Assembly (NCBI GenBank): GCA_030156895.1
Contig: JASGLP010000007.1
Location: 1 to 64,000 of the forward strand
DNA from: Eubacteriaceae bacterium
GTDB lineage: Bacteria; Bacillota; Clostridia; Eubacteriales; Eubacteriaceae
DNA length: 64,000 nucleotides
Reading direction: 5' to 3'
This document shows, piece by piece, positions 53,159 to 61,535 of this stretch; position 1 is the stretch's first letter; the number at the start of each line of letters is the position of its first letter. The translations under genes were made by a program, and so were the position numbers. The notes under the pieces are model-generated. The model was not told the DNA's origin. It saw only the letters and a program-made list of their open reading frames with translations, and did not search any database.

Positions 53159-55280
53159 TATGAGTGAAGAAGATTTTAATTACTATCAAGAATCTCTATT
53201 TAACGCGATTGAGAATGAATGCTCATTTAGATTGGAAATTCAATTGTTATCGCAACAGAATACAGATCGTTATTTCATGGGGATCGGTCATCCTTATTAT
53301 GACGAAATGGGAGAGTATTGCGGGATTGTAGGTTTATTTCTTGACGTGAATGATGCACGATTGACGGAAATAAATCTGCTTAACAGTCGGCGCAAGTATC
53401 AACTTCTTTTTGACTCGCTGATTAGTGGTTTCATCTATTTTCGCGGAATTTATGATGAACACAATGACTTATTGGATGCTGAGATTATCGAATTAAATCC
53501 AGCTTTGGAAAAAATATTTGGCCTGGAAAAAGATTGTTTGATCGGAATGCGATTATCCCAAGTGCAGTTTTTGACAGAAGCAGACAAATCAAATTCAGTT
53601 CAGTATTTCAGACGAATATTAAATGATAACCAAAATGAAAGTCTGGTAGAGTATTATCTTGAGGGTATGAATCGTTGGATTGAAGGATCAATTTATAGTC
53701 CTGAACCGGGTTTTATTGCCTTGCTGGTTACAGATATTGATTCGAAAAAAAGAACTGAAATCAAACTCAAGCATGCCATGGAACGATCGGAGGCTGCGAA
53801 TCGCGCTAAAAGTGAATTTCTTGCTAATATGAGCCATGAAATCAGGACTCCGCTTAATGGTATTATGGGGATGATTGACCTGACAATGCTTGATTCTTTA
53901 TCTGATGAGCAGCAGGATAATCTGATCACCGCAAAAGACTGTATTTATTCACTGATCGGTATCATCAACGATGTTTTAGATTTTTCAAAGATTGAAGCAG
54001 GTCAGATGATGCTTGAATTGCAGGATTTTGATTTAATACAATTATTGGAAACCACGATAAAAACGCATAAAAGACATGCAATTGAAAAAAAACTGGCCCT
54101 CAAACTTTTTTATAATAATGTATTCAAGACAAATCTCAATGGTGATGCGAAGCGACTCAAACAAGTGCTAAATAATTTAATTTCCAATGCGATTAAATTT
54201 ACGGAAAAAGGTGAGGTGACAGTTTTTGTCACGGAAGAAGTTCAAAAGGGAAAGGAAATCATATTAAATATCACTGTCGAAGACACTGGTATTGGAATTG
54301 AAGCAGAAAATTATGATCTTTTATTTAAGAGTTTTACCCAGATAGATGGTTCATATACGCGACAGTATGGTGGCACGGGTCTAGGCCTAGTAATAACCCA
54401 AAAGCTCTTAAACATGATGGATGGCAATATCCGTTTTGATTCAGTTCCCGGGAGTGGGAGCCGCTTTCATATTAGTGTTCCGCTAAAAGAAAAAATTCAG
54501 AAAGACAAACCGAAAGCCCATGAAGGATTGGAAATGTGTTTGAAAAATCAGTCTATTCTTTTAGTGGAAGATGATCGGGTTAATCAAATTGTGATGGAAA
54601 AAATGCTTGAAAGTTTTAGCATTTGTGTTGATTTGGCGCAAAATGGAAAGGAAGGTGTAGAGAAAGCAAAGCAGAAAAAATATGATCTGATTTTGATGGA
54701 TGTTCAAATGCCAGTGATGGATGGCATCCAGGCGACAAAGCAAATAAGAGAAAAGGATAAAAACAGAAATCTCAATGCGCAAACGCCGATCATAGCCCTT
54801 ACTGCATTTGCCCTTGAAGGCGATCGGACCCTGTTTAAAAATAGTGGTATGGATGATTATGTGTCTAAACCGGTAGAAAGGCAACAATTATTCAAATTGC
54901 TGATGAGATATCTAAAATCAGATTTTAAAAACGAAAAAATTGTAGAGCCTTCAAAAGTTCATTCGTCGAAAGAAGTATTATTCAACCAAGAACTTGCCCA
55001 TGAAATAAGTGAATCCATTAATGAGATAGAAAAAATCTATAATCAGGAGAACTATTTACTTTTAGAAATCATTGCCCATCAGTTAAAAGAAATGTTTGAA
55101 AGAATAAATGCAGAAGAATTAAGAAGCCTAACATTTAAGTTGGAATTGGCCATTCGTAAAAAAAAGGCGACTGATGCTCTTGCAATGTTAGAAAACATTA
55201 AAAAGAATTGGGAAATAATGAATTCATTAATATTTAAAAATGGAGAAGCCGATGAAAAAAATACTAATCGCCGAAGATGA
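53136..55280 (+). CDS. Hybrid histidine kinase (truncated PAS - PAS - kinase - receiver - Hpt-like)
   Basis: 714 residues. The N-terminal 75 match only the second half of a PAS domain (SFRLEIQLLSQQNTDRYFMG ... GLFLDVNDARL); a complete PAS follows (about 85-205). The kinase core has the phospho-acceptor His234 in SHEIRTPLNG, N-box LNNLISNAIKFTEKG, and G-boxes VEDTGIGI and YGGTGLGL. A receiver with the acceptor Asp in LILMDVQMPVMDG (near 525) and an Hpt-like C-terminal helical domain (AHQLKEMFERINAEEL) complete a phosphorelay. The ATG lies inside the preceding gene and has no strong ribosome site, so expression depends on coupling or may be impaired. Confidence 0.8.
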   Translation: MKKTLKNNMSEEDFNYYQESLFNAIENECSFRLEIQLLSQQNTDRYFMGIGHPYYDEMGEYCGIVGLFLDVNDARLTEINLLNSRRKYQLLFDSLISGFIYFRGIYDEHNDLLDAEIIELNPALEKIFGLEKDCLIGMRLSQVQFLTEADKSNSVQYFRRILNDNQNESLVEYYLEGMNRWIEGSIYSPEPGFIALLVTDIDSKKRTEIKLKHAMERSEAANRAKSEFLANMSHEIRTPLNGIMGMIDLTMLDSLSDEQQDNLITAKDCIYSLIGIINDVLDFSKIEAGQMMLELQDFDLIQLLETTIKTHKRHAIEKKLALKLFYNNVFKTNLNGDAKRLKQVLNNLISNAIKFTEKGEVTVFVTEEVQKGKEIILNITVEDTGIGIEAENYDLLFKSFTQIDGSYTRQYGGTGLGLVITQKLLNMMDGNIRFDSVPGSGSRFHISVPLKEKIQKDKPKAHEGLEMCLKNQSILLVEDDRVNQIVMEKMLESFSICVDLAQNGKEGVEKAKQKKYDLILMDVQMPVMDGIQATKQIREKDKNRNLNAQTPIIALTAFALEGDRTLFKNSGMDDYVSKPVERQQLFKLLMRYLKSDFKNEKIVEPSKVHSSKEVLFNQELAHEISESINEIEKIYNQENYLLLEIIAHQLKEMFERINAEELRSLTFKLELAIRKKKATDALAMLENIKKNWEIMNSLIFKNGEADEKNTNRRR

Positions 55281-55653
55281 CAGGGTTAGTCGAAAATTTC
55301 TCAGTAGATTACTAAAGCAGTATGGTGAATGTGATCAGGTTGTAGATGGAACAGAAGCAATTGAGGCATATATGCTTGCGATTAAAGATAAAAAAACTTA
55401 CGATCTGATCTGTCTCGATATTATGATGCCTGAGCTTGATGGTATTAAGGTGTTGAAAACAATCAGGGATCTTGAAATACAGAGTAATGTTAGAGATTTT
55501 AATCAGGCTAAAATAATCATGACAACTGTTCTTGGCGAACAGCACATTATTCAATCAGCATTTGATTTTGGCTGTAATGCTTTTGCCAGTAAACCAATCA
55601 ACTTAATCAAATTTAAAGAGCAGCTGAAAAAAATTGGTTTTCTGCCAATTTAG
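55252..55653 (+). CDS. Single-domain response regulator
   Basis: 133 residues, one receiver domain. Acidic pair in ILIAEDDRVSRKF near 8, acceptor Asp in CLDIMMPELDG near 60, conserved Thr in IMTTVLGEQ near 92 and Lys in FASKPINL near 116. No DNA-binding output. ATG 55252 follows GGAGAAG; it overlaps the kinase end by 29 bases, so this regulator is a likely partner of the upstream phosphorelay. Confidence 0.88.
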   Translation: MKKILIAEDDRVSRKFLSRLLKQYGECDQVVDGTEAIEAYMLAIKDKKTYDLICLDIMMPELDGIKVLKTIRDLEIQSNVRDFNQAKIIMTTVLGEQHIIQSAFDFGCNAFASKPINLIKFKEQLKKIGFLPI

Positions 55654-57254
55654 AAAAAGTAAAGATAGGCGGTTAAGGACGAAAAATATAAAAGTACTGA
55701 TAAACAAACAGTATTAAAACTGACATCTAAAGACTTTAGTTTTTTAAGCGATCGAATTTGAACTTTGGGTCTGATGAAAATAAGAATCAGAAAACTTAGA
55801 GAGACGGAGATGGTAAAATAAACGGTTTTCTCCAAGTATGACGATATAGTTATTTGGAAATTTTGCCCCCAAAGTAAATTCATCAAATCGACACCCCAGA
55901 TCCCGCCCAGCAGACAAAAAAGTGCCAGAACAAGTAGCAGCAAAAATTTTATTGGCTTTTGCTTAGACATGACTGCTGGCTCTGTTTTCCCAATCAGTAT
56001 CCTTGAGAATTGAACAAAGATGAAAATTGTACCAAAATTGATGATCTCCAATCCGTATTTAGTAAAGTCTGATTGTGCACCGCTGGCAATGAAGTATTTG
56101 GAAATACTGGCATTAAAAAAGGGAGCGCCAGAAATCGCCAAAGAAAATAGAATAATGGCTATTCCGGTAGCTGGCATACGTTTTAACAGACCTTTTATTT
56201 TATTGATGTCGCGGGTCTGATACTCCTCAATGATTAAGCCGGCAGCTAAAAAGAGGCCAACTTTAAAAATTGCATGGTTGATAATATGATACAAACTGCC
56301 ATAGAAAGCCTGGCTTGATGAGAAATTAAGCCCGATCATGATCAGCCCCAGCTGTGCCACAGTCGAGTAGGCCAGAATCAGTTTAATATCAGTTTGTTGC
56401 AGGCAAAGTATTATTCCGACGATAGCAGTTGCAAAACCGAGTATCAAAAATAAAAGTTGTGTATCAATTGCGGCAGAAAACATAAGTTGAAGCCGGATAA
56501 ATAAATAGATTCCGGATTTCACAAAGAGCCCTGATAATAATGCAGAAACCACAGCGGGTGCGCCAGGTGTGCCGTGGGCTTTTGGCAGCCAGCTAAATAA
56601 TGGCATTAAGGCAGATTTTAGACTGACTGCGGTAAGCATAAAAGCATAAGGTAAAATGAGATCTTTCTTGTTATTAATTAATGTAATCTGCTTTGTAATG
56701 TCGCCTATGTCAAGAAAACCCGTTTGCTTGTAAAGCATTCCTAGCCCAAGCAGGAAAAAAGACATGGCAAAAATATTAATCAGCAAATACATCATGCCGT
56801 CATAAATTGAGCGTTTGTCTTTTTTATACATGATGAGAATGCTGACAATAATAGTGCTGACTTCCAGTGAAACAAAAATAGTAAAAAGATCATTAGCTAA
56901 AAAGACACAAGAAATCAAGCCTTCAACTGATAAAAAAAGAAAATTAAAAAGTTTGTCAGAATAAGAACTGTTCATCGAGAACAGAATCAGGATTAAAAAC
57001 AGGAAAGAGGTCAGCAAAACAAACAAAATGCTCGTGGTGTCAGCTTTTAGACCGATTCCAATGGACTGGGGCCAGTTGCCGATTATTTGAAAAACTTGAC
57101 CGTCCTGGTGAACAGTAAAAAAAAGCATGATTGCGTAAACGAAAATTAGAGTTTGTCCAAATAAAGAAAGAATATTTGAAATTTTATCAGACAAAAGCAG
57201 ACCTGCAATACCGACAATCACAGGAAAGAGAATGAACCAGTACAAACTAACCAT
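55650..57254 (-). CDS. mrpD: Cation/proton antiporter subunit D (MrpD/MnhD/MbhH-like)
   Basis: 534 residues, about 14 membrane helices, NuoL/M/N-type. Key family positions are visible: a glutamate in TM5 (FVSLEVSTIIVSILIMYKK near 130), a lysine in the proton-channel region (SALMPLFSWLPKAHGTPGAP near 215) and another lysine in GLFVKSGIYLFI. This is the ion-translocating subunit of Mrp-type antiporters and related hydrogenase complexes. It overlaps mrpC by 8 bases and is the last gene of the operon. No second large NuoL-like subunit (MrpA) is present. Confidence 0.93.
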   Translation of the reverse strand: MVSLYWFILFPVIVGIAGLLLSDKISNILSLFGQTLIFVYAIMLFFTVHQDGQVFQIIGNWPQSIGIGLKADTTSILFVLLTSFLFLILILFSMNSSYSDKLFNFLFLSVEGLISCVFLANDLFTIFVSLEVSTIIVSILIMYKKDKRSIYDGMMYLLINIFAMSFFLLGLGMLYKQTGFLDIGDITKQITLINNKKDLILPYAFMLTAVSLKSALMPLFSWLPKAHGTPGAPAVVSALLSGLFVKSGIYLFIRLQLMFSAAIDTQLLFLILGFATAIVGIILCLQQTDIKLILAYSTVAQLGLIMIGLNFSSSQAFYGSLYHIINHAIFKVGLFLAAGLIIEEYQTRDINKIKGLLKRMPATGIAIILFSLAISGAPFFNASISKYFIASGAQSDFTKYGLEIINFGTIFIFVQFSRILIGKTEPAVMSKQKPIKFLLLLVLALFCLLGGIWGVDLMNLLWGQNFQITISSYLEKTVYFTISVSLSFLILIFIRPKVQIRSLKKLKSLDVSFNTVCLSVLLYFSSLTAYLYFF

Positions 57255-57600
57255 TTTTGTTCCTTTTCTTTTTTACTTTAATCCAGTTGCTTGTTCCAAA
57301 TTGATGATATAAATGAATAAACATTGTCAGGGCAACAGCTGTGACACCAATACCGATAACAATATTTGTGATCATCAAGGCCTGGGGTAGGGGATCAGCG
57401 ACCAAGGTCAGATCAATAGTCTCGCCAATTGGTGCGAGAGCTCCCGTCCGAGTTGCAGTAGCTAAAAAATATAGAATAATAGCCACTTCCATAATGCCAA
57501 GCGATATGATTGATTTGATGATATTTCGTCTGGCGATAATGCCATAAACGCCAATAAAAAAAAGTATAATGGCAGTGTTTTCGCCATTTATTAACGCCAT
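57247..57600 (-). CDS. mrpC: Antiporter subunit C (MrpC/MnhC, NuoK-like)
   Basis: 117 residues, three membrane helices in NuoK style (IIARRNIIKSIISLGIMEVAIILYF and PLPQALMITNIVIGIGVTAVAL). The conserved DPLPQALxxTxIVIG signature is present. ATG 57600 follows GGAGGCATATA; upstream in-frame sequence belongs to mrpB. The start overlaps the mrpB stop by one base. Confidence 0.92.
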   Translation of the reverse strand: MALINGENTAIILFFIGVYGIIARRNIIKSIISLGIMEVAIILYFLATATRTGALAPIGETIDLTLVADPLPQALMITNIVIGIGVTAVALTMFIHLYHQFGTSNWIKVKKKRNKNG

Positions 57601-57995
57601 TATATGCCTCCCTCGTAGAATACATATCGAAAAAAGATGATAGTCAGGCCGCAACAAACCTTTATACCTATCAAAGAATTCATGATAATTAGATAAACAA
57701 CCGGTGTTAAGCTATTAAAAATCATCACTTTAGAAATCCCGATTAAAACTGCAAATAGAATAATTGCAAGAAAAAGCAGCTTTTCGGCTGTTTGCAGGAT
57801 TTTTATGCGAACGCATTTTTCAGGGTCAACCAGGTAACGGCTGATAAAAACTGAAGCCAGAACTGCACCCCCTTGGAAACCGCCGCCGGGCGAAATGTGG
57901 CCATTTAGGATAACATAAAAACCTAATAAGAGGATGTAAGGATAAAATAAACCGGTCATTGTTGAAATGATTTCAGAACGTGAATTATTCATCAT
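57600..57995 (-). CDS. mrpB: Antiporter subunit B (MrpB/MnhB domain)
   Basis: 131 residues, four membrane helices. GHISPGGGFQGGAVLASVFI (near 35) is the MnhB signature. Start at ATG 57995 or the adjacent in-frame ATG 57992, both close to GGAGAAAGG on the minus strand. It overlaps the MbhE-like gene by 11 bases. Confidence 0.92.
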   Translation of the reverse strand: MMNNSRSEIISTMTGLFYPYILLLGFYVILNGHISPGGGFQGGAVLASVFISRYLVDPEKCVRIKILQTAEKLLFLAIILFAVLIGISKVMIFNSLTPVVYLIIMNSLIGIKVCCGLTIIFFRYVFYEGGI

Positions 57996-58254
57996 GATCC
58001 TTTCTCCAGGAAAAATGAATGACTGCGATGACACAGATCAGCAGAATCAGGGTTTCCAACATGGTATCAAAAACACGATAATTCAAATATATAGAAGTAA
58101 CGGCATTAAGCGCACCAGAATCAGGATTAAAATGAATCAGGTAATAGTGTGATACATCCGAGATTGATTTGCCGGTCTTGCTAGTGAAAATAACAAAAAT
58201 CGAAATAATTGTACATAATACAAATAAAGATAGTTTACGAACGAAACTCTTCAT
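57985..58254 (-). CDS. MbhE-like antiporter subunit
   Basis: 89 residues with two membrane helices; AVTSIYLNYRVFDTMLETLILL is the conserved motif shared by MbhE and the last part of MrpA. In canonical Mrp this segment is part of the large A subunit; here it is a separate gene as in membrane-bound hydrogenases of archaea. It overlaps the MbhD-like gene by 20 bases. Confidence 0.88.
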   Translation of the reverse strand: MKSFVRKLSLFVLCTIISIFVIFTSKTGKSISDVSHYYLIHFNPDSGALNAVTSIYLNYRVFDTMLETLILLICVIAVIHFSWRKDHDE

Positions 58255-58789
58255 ACTCTACACACCTTCCAAAGCAAATTTCCAAATCCTTAAAAGATTT
58301 ATCTTTTAAAAATGTTTCGATCCCATCTAAATGATATTCATCCGGACCGGTAATCAAAAGCTGAGCATTATCCTGATAGACTAAGAGATCAAATACCTCT
58401 GATGCCAAAATCAGTTCATAGGATTTTGTAGTCATAATTAGCTGAGGTTCGAATTCATGATCAATTAAAAATTTTTCGATGCTTTTTAGGATTTGACCGC
58501 GAGCTTTTATCGTTTTGCGCGAATCAGATGAATTGAAATCCGCATTTGCATAATAGATGATAAAGACACGGGATTTTTTAAAGGAAACAAGAAAAAGAAC
58601 TGTGGTGATGGTGGAGCCGATGACAGCTTCAGCAATTGCCACATCTGGAGAACCATAGAACAGATATACCAATGAACTGACCAGCGAAAAAATACCAAGA
58701 TAGATAATTGCTCGTCGCAAATGTCTGGTATTAACAGCAAAAATCGCTAAAATTATGAGTCCGATTAAAAAAATCTTTTCAGTCATCAA
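58235..58789 (-). CDS. MbhD-like (DUF4040) antiporter subunit with C-terminal extension
   Basis: 184 residues. The first ~78 form three membrane helices of the MbhD/DUF4040 family (LVYLFYGSPDVAIAEAVIGST is the hallmark). A soluble C-terminal domain of about 100 residues (after VFIIYYANADFNSS) is not part of typical MbhD proteins (about 95 residues). It includes LLVYQDNAQLLITGPDEYHL; I recognise no fold. It overlaps mrpG by 11 bases. Confidence 0.85.
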   Translation of the reverse strand: MMTEKIFLIGLIILAIFAVNTRHLRRAIIYLGIFSLVSSLVYLFYGSPDVAIAEAVIGSTITTVLFLVSFKKSRVFIIYYANADFNSSDSRKTIKARGQILKSIEKFLIDHEFEPQLIMTTKSYELILASEVFDLLVYQDNAQLLITGPDEYHLDGIETFLKDKSFKDLEICFGRCVEYEEFRS

Positions 58790-59087
58790 TTTTCTCCCAA
58801 GGACTCAGATAACCATTCACTCTAGCAGAACGGGCAATCGCGTGGGATGCCAATGGATTAGTAAACATCAGGACAAGTCCAATCAGTAAAATTTTAAGAC
58901 TTGCAAAACTGACACCGGAAAGAATTATTAGGCCTATAAGCATGGCCAGTAACCCAACGGTTTCAATTTTAGCAGATATCAGGATTCGTAAATAAAAATC
59001 TTTAAAACGGAATAAACCAATAATACCGATTAGCATGAAAATCATTGAAAATATAATAAAAAATCGTCCTAGCCAGAGAAAAATCAT
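58779..59087 (-). CDS. mrpG: Antiporter subunit G (MrpG/MnhG)
   Basis: 102 residues, three membrane helices. LRILISAKIETVGLLAMLIG and the C-terminal NPLASHAIARSA are the conserved MnhG elements. Start overlaps the mrpF stop by one base. Confidence 0.9.
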   Translation of the reverse strand: MIFLWLGRFFIIFSMIFMLIGIIGLFRFKDFYLRILISAKIETVGLLAMLIGLIILSGVSFASLKILLIGLVLMFTNPLASHAIARSARVNGYLSPWEKIDD

Positions 59088-59344
59088 TAGTCACCTCGCT
59101 TTTCGATGAATCGTGCAATCAAAACGGTGCCGAGAAATCCTAAAAAGGCATAAATCAAAGCAATATCCAGGAGGTAATCCTGATTGCTTATTACAGAAAG
59201 AAGCACAATGGCCATAATAATTTTAGCCGAAACGACATTTAAACAAAGTAAACGATCCCAAATGCTGGGGCCAAGTAAAACCCGAATGATGCTGAAGACA
59301 GTATAAATAGCGATTCCGCAAAGTACAAGTTCAAGAAAATTCAT
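59087..59344 (-). CDS. mrpF: Antiporter subunit F (MrpF/MnhF)
   Basis: 85 residues, three membrane helices. GPSIWDRLLCLNVVSAKIIM and LDIALIYAFLGFLGTVLIAR match the MnhF family, including the Asp that is implicated in transport. Overlaps mrpE by 4 bases. Confidence 0.92.
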   Translation of the reverse strand: MNFLELVLCGIAIYTVFSIIRVLLGPSIWDRLLCLNVVSAKIIMAIVLLSVISNQDYLLDIALIYAFLGFLGTVLIARFIEKRGD

Positions 59345-59829
59345 GATTTAAGGCTCCCCAGAATTTGTTCGTATTTTGAAAATGTTGTTGTCAATTCAGG
59401 ATCATCAGTTATTTCTTCGTCATCAAAACAAAGAATGCTTAAAATATTTCCTTTTTTTTCAATGGTAATCGTGCCAGGGGTCAAGGTGATGGCATTTGCC
59501 AAGAGGGAAATGGCCAGTTGACTGTTTAGCGGTGTATGATAATCGACAATTTTAACTCGACAATCGCCTTTTATTACTTTTGGGATTGCAGTTAAACCGG
59601 ATTTGAAAATTTGGAAAATGAGATAGATAAGATAGGCGAGAATGGTGGTAAAAGGGATATGAAATAATTGCGAATAAGATTTACCAAGAAGGACCTTATC
59701 TGTAAAATAAAGTGATATGACCGAAAAAAAGATTCCGGACAAAACAACAAAACCGTTTAATTTCTCGTTGAGTAAAATCCATATAAGTGTAAAGAGACAA
59801 ATATTCTTTATGGCGCCTCTATTTATCAT
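59341..59829 (-). CDS. mrpE: Antiporter subunit E (MrpE/MnhE)
   Basis: 162 residues. Membrane helices in the first half, then the family motif NSQLAISLLANAITLTPGTI near 105, and a soluble tail. First gene of the antiporter operon; ATG after AAAGGGCG. A perfect hairpin terminator lies just upstream, so the operon has its own promoter within about 90 bases, which I could not locate with confidence. Confidence 0.92.
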   Translation of the reverse strand: MINRGAIKNICLFTLIWILLNEKLNGFVVLSGIFFSVISLYFTDKVLLGKSYSQLFHIPFTTILAYLIYLIFQIFKSGLTAIPKVIKGDCRVKIVDYHTPLNSQLAISLLANAITLTPGTITIEKKGNILSILCFDDEEITDDPELTTTFSKYEQILGSLKS

Positions 59830-59921
59830 AATCGCCCTTTCTACAATATGTCTAAAAATTTTTTACCTAAAACAATGGTGATTTAAAATAAATAGAATGA
59901 TCATTTTAATTGCATTTTGAA

Positions 59922-59960
59922 TTGGTAAAAAGAAAGCATTGCAGGCTTTCTTTTTACCAA
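59922..59960. terminator. Perfect 16-bp bidirectional terminator
   Basis: Arms 59922-59937 and 59945-59960 are fully complementary around a 7-base loop, with A/T tracts built into the stem. It separates the small-protein genes from the antiporter operon. Confidence 0.9.
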
Positions 59961-59982
59961 ATGCAGAAAGTTTAAATCTCCT

Positions 59983-60081
59983 TTATCGGCTGGCCTTGTT
60001 TAGCGCAATAATGCTTAATGTTAAAGCAGCTGCGCCTAAAGCTGTGCCAATGATGCCTGTGACAAACGAAGCAATTTTCAT
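59983..60081 (-). CDS. 32-residue hydrophobic mini-protein
   Basis: Short frame MKIASFVTGIIGTALGAAAL..., 32 residues, one hydrophobic helix rich in Gly/Ala and a basic end (NKASR). The ATG lies 6 bases after GGAGGTC on the minus strand, a strong ribosome site, and a perfect terminator follows the stop by about 20 bases. These signals make it a likely real gene although it is far below usual length cut-offs. It starts 10 bases after the acidic 61-residue gene, in the same transcript. Role unknown. Confidence 0.65.
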   Translation of the reverse strand: MKIASFVTGIIGTALGAAALTLSIIALNKASR

Positions 60082-60091
60082 GTTAGACCTC

Positions 60092-60277
60092 CTATTCATC
60101 ATCATCTATAAAAGTATCAATACAAAAGTCTTCGAGTGCTTCGAATAAAGAAGAGAGTGTTCCAAGTTTTTCTTCGGAAGCGGAAACAACAATTTCCTTT
60201 TCCTCTTCAGTTAAATCCGAAAACTCTAATTCAAGGTCACAGAGTCGCTTGATCAAAAAATAAAGTTGTGTGTTCAT
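60092..60277 (-). CDS. Small acidic protein, function unknown
   Basis: 61 residues, very acidic (about 18 Asp/Glu), predicted helical, ending IDTFIDDDE. I recognise no family. ATG after AGGAGTC; a TATAAT box lies on the minus strand at about 60306-60311. Co-transcribed with the 32-residue hydrophobic peptide downstream. Confidence 0.6.
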   Translation of the reverse strand: MNTQLYFLIKRLCDLELEFSDLTEEEKEIVVSASEEKLGTLSSLFEALEDFCIDTFIDDDE

Positions 60278-60441
60278 AAGACTCCTATTAGGTTGTTGAT
60301 GCAGCTATTATACTATAATTTGGAAAAAAATTAAATACTATTTTACGATAAGAGTAAAGTGAAGAACCCTTTTAATCGCATTTTTCCTGTCTTTATCACT
60401 TGGCTAGAATGGGTAAAACCGATAATTCCAAGTCTGTGCGA

Positions 60442-61461
60442 TTAAGAAATAGGTCTGATCCATCCTTCTGGAGCTTCAAGATCCCCAGTTTGAATGGCGG
60501 TTAAAGTATCGTAGAGCTTTTTAACGACAGGACCAACCTCCGTTTCACTATGAAAAACATGAAGATGATCATGATGGAGAATGCCGCCAATTGGAGTAAT
60601 CACGGCTGCGGTTCCGCAGGCGCCGGCTTCTACAAATTTATCAAGTTCATCTATATAGACATCTTCTTCACTGACTTGCATTGAAAGGTAATGCTCAGCC
60701 AGATAGAGTAGCGAGTATTTTGTAATACTTGGCAAGATTGAAGATGACACAGGGGTGATAAAGCGATTATCCTTAGTAATCCCAAAGAAATTGGCGGCAC
60801 CCACTTCCTCAATCTTTGTATGCGTGGTTGGATCCAGATAGATACAGTCGGCAAAGCCTTTTTTAACGGCGATTTCATGGGCGATCATTGAGGCTGCGTA
60901 ATTACCGCCTACTTTCTGTTGACCAGTTCCATTAGCAGCAGCACGGTCAAAATCGGATACCATGAAATTAACTGGTGAAAGCCCATCTTTAAAATATGGG
61001 CCGACAGGCATGCAAAAAACAGTAAAAAGGTATTCATCCGCGGGTTTAACGGCAATGCTGTTGCCAATTCCAATCAGCATGGGTCGGATGTAGAGTGTTC
61101 CGCCAGAACCGTAGGGGGGTAAGTAATCAAGATTTGCTTTGACCACTGACTCACAGGCTGCAATAAATTTCTCAATAGAGATTTCCGGCATTAGAAGTCG
61201 TTGACAGGAAGACTGCAGGCGTTTGGCATTTTCCTGAATGCGAAAAAAGGAAACGCCACCATTTTTTGTTGCATAAGCTTTAAGCCCTTCAAAGCACTGT
61301 TGACCATAATGTAGACAAGGAGATGATTCACCAATATGCAGGGTGTTGTCTTCGGTTAATGTCCCCTCATCCCATTGTCCGTCACGCCAATAAGAAATAT
61401 AACGGTAGTCGGTCTTAATATAGTTAAAACCAAGATTTGAAAAATCAATTTTTTCTTTCAT
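60442..61461 (-). CDS. ilvE: Branched-chain amino acid aminotransferase
   Basis: 339 residues, fold-type IV PLP enzyme of the long (eukaryotic-like, BCAT2) subgroup. HYGQQCFEGLKAYATKNG near 51 is the substrate-cofactor loop; Lys183 in GQQKVGGNYAAS is the PLP lysine; EEVGAANFFGI near 217 and EAGACGTAAVITPIG near 277 bind the cofactor phosphate. It transfers amino groups between branched-chain 2-oxo acids and glutamate. ATG after AAAGGAGAAAC. No other ilv/leu genes are in the window. Confidence 0.95.
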   Translation of the reverse strand: MKEKIDFSNLGFNYIKTDYRYISYWRDGQWDEGTLTEDNTLHIGESSPCLHYGQQCFEGLKAYATKNGGVSFFRIQENAKRLQSSCQRLLMPEISIEKFIAACESVVKANLDYLPPYGSGGTLYIRPMLIGIGNSIAVKPADEYLFTVFCMPVGPYFKDGLSPVNFMVSDFDRAAANGTGQQKVGGNYAASMIAHEIAVKKGFADCIYLDPTTHTKIEEVGAANFFGITKDNRFITPVSSSILPSITKYSLLYLAEHYLSMQVSEEDVYIDELDKFVEAGACGTAAVITPIGGILHHDHLHVFHSETEVGPVVKKLYDTLTAIQTGDLEAPEGWIRPIS

Positions 61462-61535
61462 TTAGTTTCTCCTTTGAAAAATATTTTCCATCTGATATTT
61501 TTAAAATACAGTTTTAAATTAAAGAATGATTTTAG

